DNA from: Sphingobacteriaceae bacterium UBA6709
Lineage (GTDB): Bacteria; Bacteroidota; Bacteroidia; Sphingobacteriales; Sphingobacteriaceae
DNA: 45,435 nt
Reading direction: 5' to 3'
NCBI GenBank assembly: GCA_002454425.1
Contig: DKIV01000018.1
Location: forward strand, 12,334 to 57,768
Below the pieces are notes generated by a model, which had not been told where the DNA came from, ran no database searches, and saw nothing but the letters and a program-made list of their open reading frames with translations. Positions within the stretch are counted from its first letter, which is position 1. Each line of letters begins with the position of its first letter. The translations under genes were made by a program, and so were the position numbers. Below, piece by piece: positions 43,914 through 45,435 of the stretch.

Positions 43914-45110
43914 TTACAACATATTAAGTAGCTCCTTGAGCTTTTTAGGGTCAATTGTTTGCCCACCGTAGATAGTCCGTGCCGGCAAACCTTCAATTTT
44001 TCTTGCCCTATTTTCATTAATAACAGCTCTAATTTCTGCTGGGTCATTTGCCGAGTTTCTTTTACTGTTATCCTTCATATTGCCAATGTCGTGATCACCC
44101 TGGTGTCGCATTTCATGGGCAACTGTAGACAAGTCGCTTCCTTTTACTCCTTCAGATTTCTCAAATTCTTTTTCACCGCGTACTGAGAAGTCAAACTCTG
44201 TTTGCGTCCCTACACCTCCCTTATCATCAGGAATACCATAAACATGTACGGCACTTTGGCCATTTGGACTAGCTTCTATGAAATGTTGATTTCTGCTATT
44301 TTCTAGAGTATGTAATTGCTTTTTGAGATCTGCGTCATTAGACTTCTCTATTGTTCGATAAGCCTTTAATACGCGAGCGATTGTATTATTTGCACCTTTC
44401 CAATCGTAGTTTCTTCCCGTATCATTCCGATATGCATTTCCATTCCTGTATATAAATATTCTATCCTTCTGCTCATCGTGGCCTCTTACTACAAAAATTA
44501 TGTCATTTCCATCCGGATCTATATAGACAATAGGGTTATTAATTGCATATGAGTACGGCGAATAATTGAAATATTTTTCTGCCTCATTATCCACCACCCT
44601 CCACCGTGCAATCACCGGATCATAGAACCTTGCTCCGTAATCATATTGTCCTATCTGCTCCTGCAATTCCTTGCCATTATAAAGATAGCTATTTTTAATT
44701 CCTGATATACAGACGTTTTTTACTAGTCCAAAGGCATAATAATCCTGCTGTTGAATGCGCCGGATGCCCCATTCCAGATATCAAAGCTATAGTGCGTATT
44801 TCCCAGATAATCCTTAAGGCTTTATTCGTAATTATAACTAATTCTATCACGTCAGGCTATGCCTTCGTTCGTCTGAATAAAGTCTATATTCCCACCCTCA
44901 TACTCGACGCCATCCACATAATCCCGCGTGGCACTACCCCGCCCTCACAACACAGCTTCCTGCAAGCATAATCGTAGTTGTAGCTGGACTAAACACCTCC
45001 CTTATTTACCACCGAGGACAGGTTTATATTGTTGTAGCTCATACTCGATAGCCTTTGAATTTCCTGCCATAACCGTTGAAATTTAATTCATGCCGCCTGA
45101 ATCCTCCCGG
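43914..45110 (-). pseudogene. Decayed Rhs-repeat protein; intact C-terminal core and zincin-type toxin tip
   Basis: The 3' part (frame open to 43914) contains the Rhs core YLYNGKELQEQIGQYDYGARFYDPV, YSYAINNPIVYIDPDGNDI, and then a roughly 190-residue tip. The tip has STVAHEMRHQGDHD (HExxH, H at 44117-44115 to 44105-44103) and a downstream glutamate in NDPAEIRAVINENRAR, like M91/NleD-type zinc proteases used as polymorphic-toxin tips. Upstream the Rhs reading continues but is broken. There is a frameshift near 44746-44756 (GASGAF | QQDYYAFG), and in-frame stops at 44822-44824 and 44852-44854. A further frameshift lies near 44940, with a stop at 44989-44991. Recognisable pieces are SATRDYVDGVEYEGGNIDF, NYDYACRKL and MSYNNINLSSVVNKGG. 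The remaining ORF starts only at a TTG (44666). Confidence 0.8.
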
Positions 45111-45435
45111 CGACCTCGGAGTTGCCAGACGCACTGCAATGGGTACCGGTCCGCAGGGCTGACAGAACAAAGATGAAATAATCTTTTTCGCTAATCAAGA
45201 CCATATCTATCAACCACTTAACTCTTCAGCGCCTAGCCCATTCTTTCGCAACACATACGGTATGCTCAGCTGCTAAGCTATGATAAACAGTGGCTTACAT
45301 TGCCTGTCAGGAGCAATGTTCAAATGTCACATAATGTCGCATCAAGTCACTTAAAGAAACTCCAACAACACCCCGTCAGGTCACACCCCCGGCCCCGATT
45401 TTTAGACCCTTGCTACCTACCTGCTTCGAGACTGA
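45111..45435. other. Window end, no feature recognised
   Basis: About 325 bp with stops in all frames. It may be further eroded Rhs sequence or flanking mobile-element debris, but I see no repeat, transposase motif or terminal inverted repeat that would show this. The sequence ends at the window boundary. Confidence 0.3.

Noticed and set aside
45111..45435. Possible insertion sequence or integrase at the right end
   Set aside because: Repeated GTCACATAATGTC-like short words were seen, but no open frame, terminal inverted repeat or transposase motif.

Overview
The window looks like chromosomal DNA of a Bacteroidota bacterium, most likely Sphingobacteriaceae (Pedobacter-like). The case rests on a SusC/SusD pair, a FecR-type protein, weak or absent Shine-Dalgarno sites, and a TTG / 19 bp / TATCTTTG promoter in front of the tRNA gene. 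No family-level marker gene such as 16S rRNA is present, so the genus is a guess.

Layout. (1) 0.08-9.4 kb, all minus strand, housekeeping: a glutaminyl-peptide cyclotransferase lipoprotein, YraN-family protein, DNA primase (dnaG), a 57-codon membrane microprotein, an exported protein of unknown function, an M20 amidohydrolase and secA. (2) 9.8-18.6 kb, hexuronate/glycan uptake: SDR mannonate oxidoreductase plus uxuA (plus strand) converge on a SusD/SusC pair, with a LacI-type regulator behind them. A near-perfect 16-bp palindrome with an AAACGTTT core precedes the uxu genes. (3) 18.7-25.1 kb: a tetR - outer-membrane factor - membrane-fusion - RND pump efflux operon ending in a clear terminator. 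(4) 25.3-29.4 kb: a small four-cysteine protein, a stress-type SDR, purD and an AraC regulator. (5) 29.5-35.8 kb, minus strand: a carbohydrate-degrading cluster with GH20 beta-hexosaminidase (plus PA14), GNAT, exported EEP phosphatase/nuclease, a DUF4091/GH123-type glycosidase and a short FecR-like protein. (6) 35.9-41.7 kb: AraC/MFS divergent pair, OprB-type porin, YhdH/AcuI-type reductase and another AraC regulator. (7) 41.8-45.4 kb, accessory: tRNA-Glu(TTC) with promoter and terminator, a NERD-domain putative nuclease, and a decaying Rhs polymorphic-toxin locus. The Rhs tip still carries an HExxH zincin-like domain. The gene after it, the likely immunity gene, seems to have lost its start through one extra A in a homopolymer.

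The uronate genes make a coherent unit: SusC/D for import across the outer membrane, UxuB/UxuA for fructuronate to 2-keto-3-deoxygluconate, and LacI for control. No polysaccharide lyase or hydrolase lies beside them. The GH20/GH123 cluster would release N-acetylhexosamines in the periplasm. The right end carries most of the unusual biology: a NERD protein with a large uncharacterised N-terminal region next to a tRNA, and a toxin-immunity pair caught in decay. I found no CRISPR array, complete insertion sequence, rRNA or obvious riboswitch.
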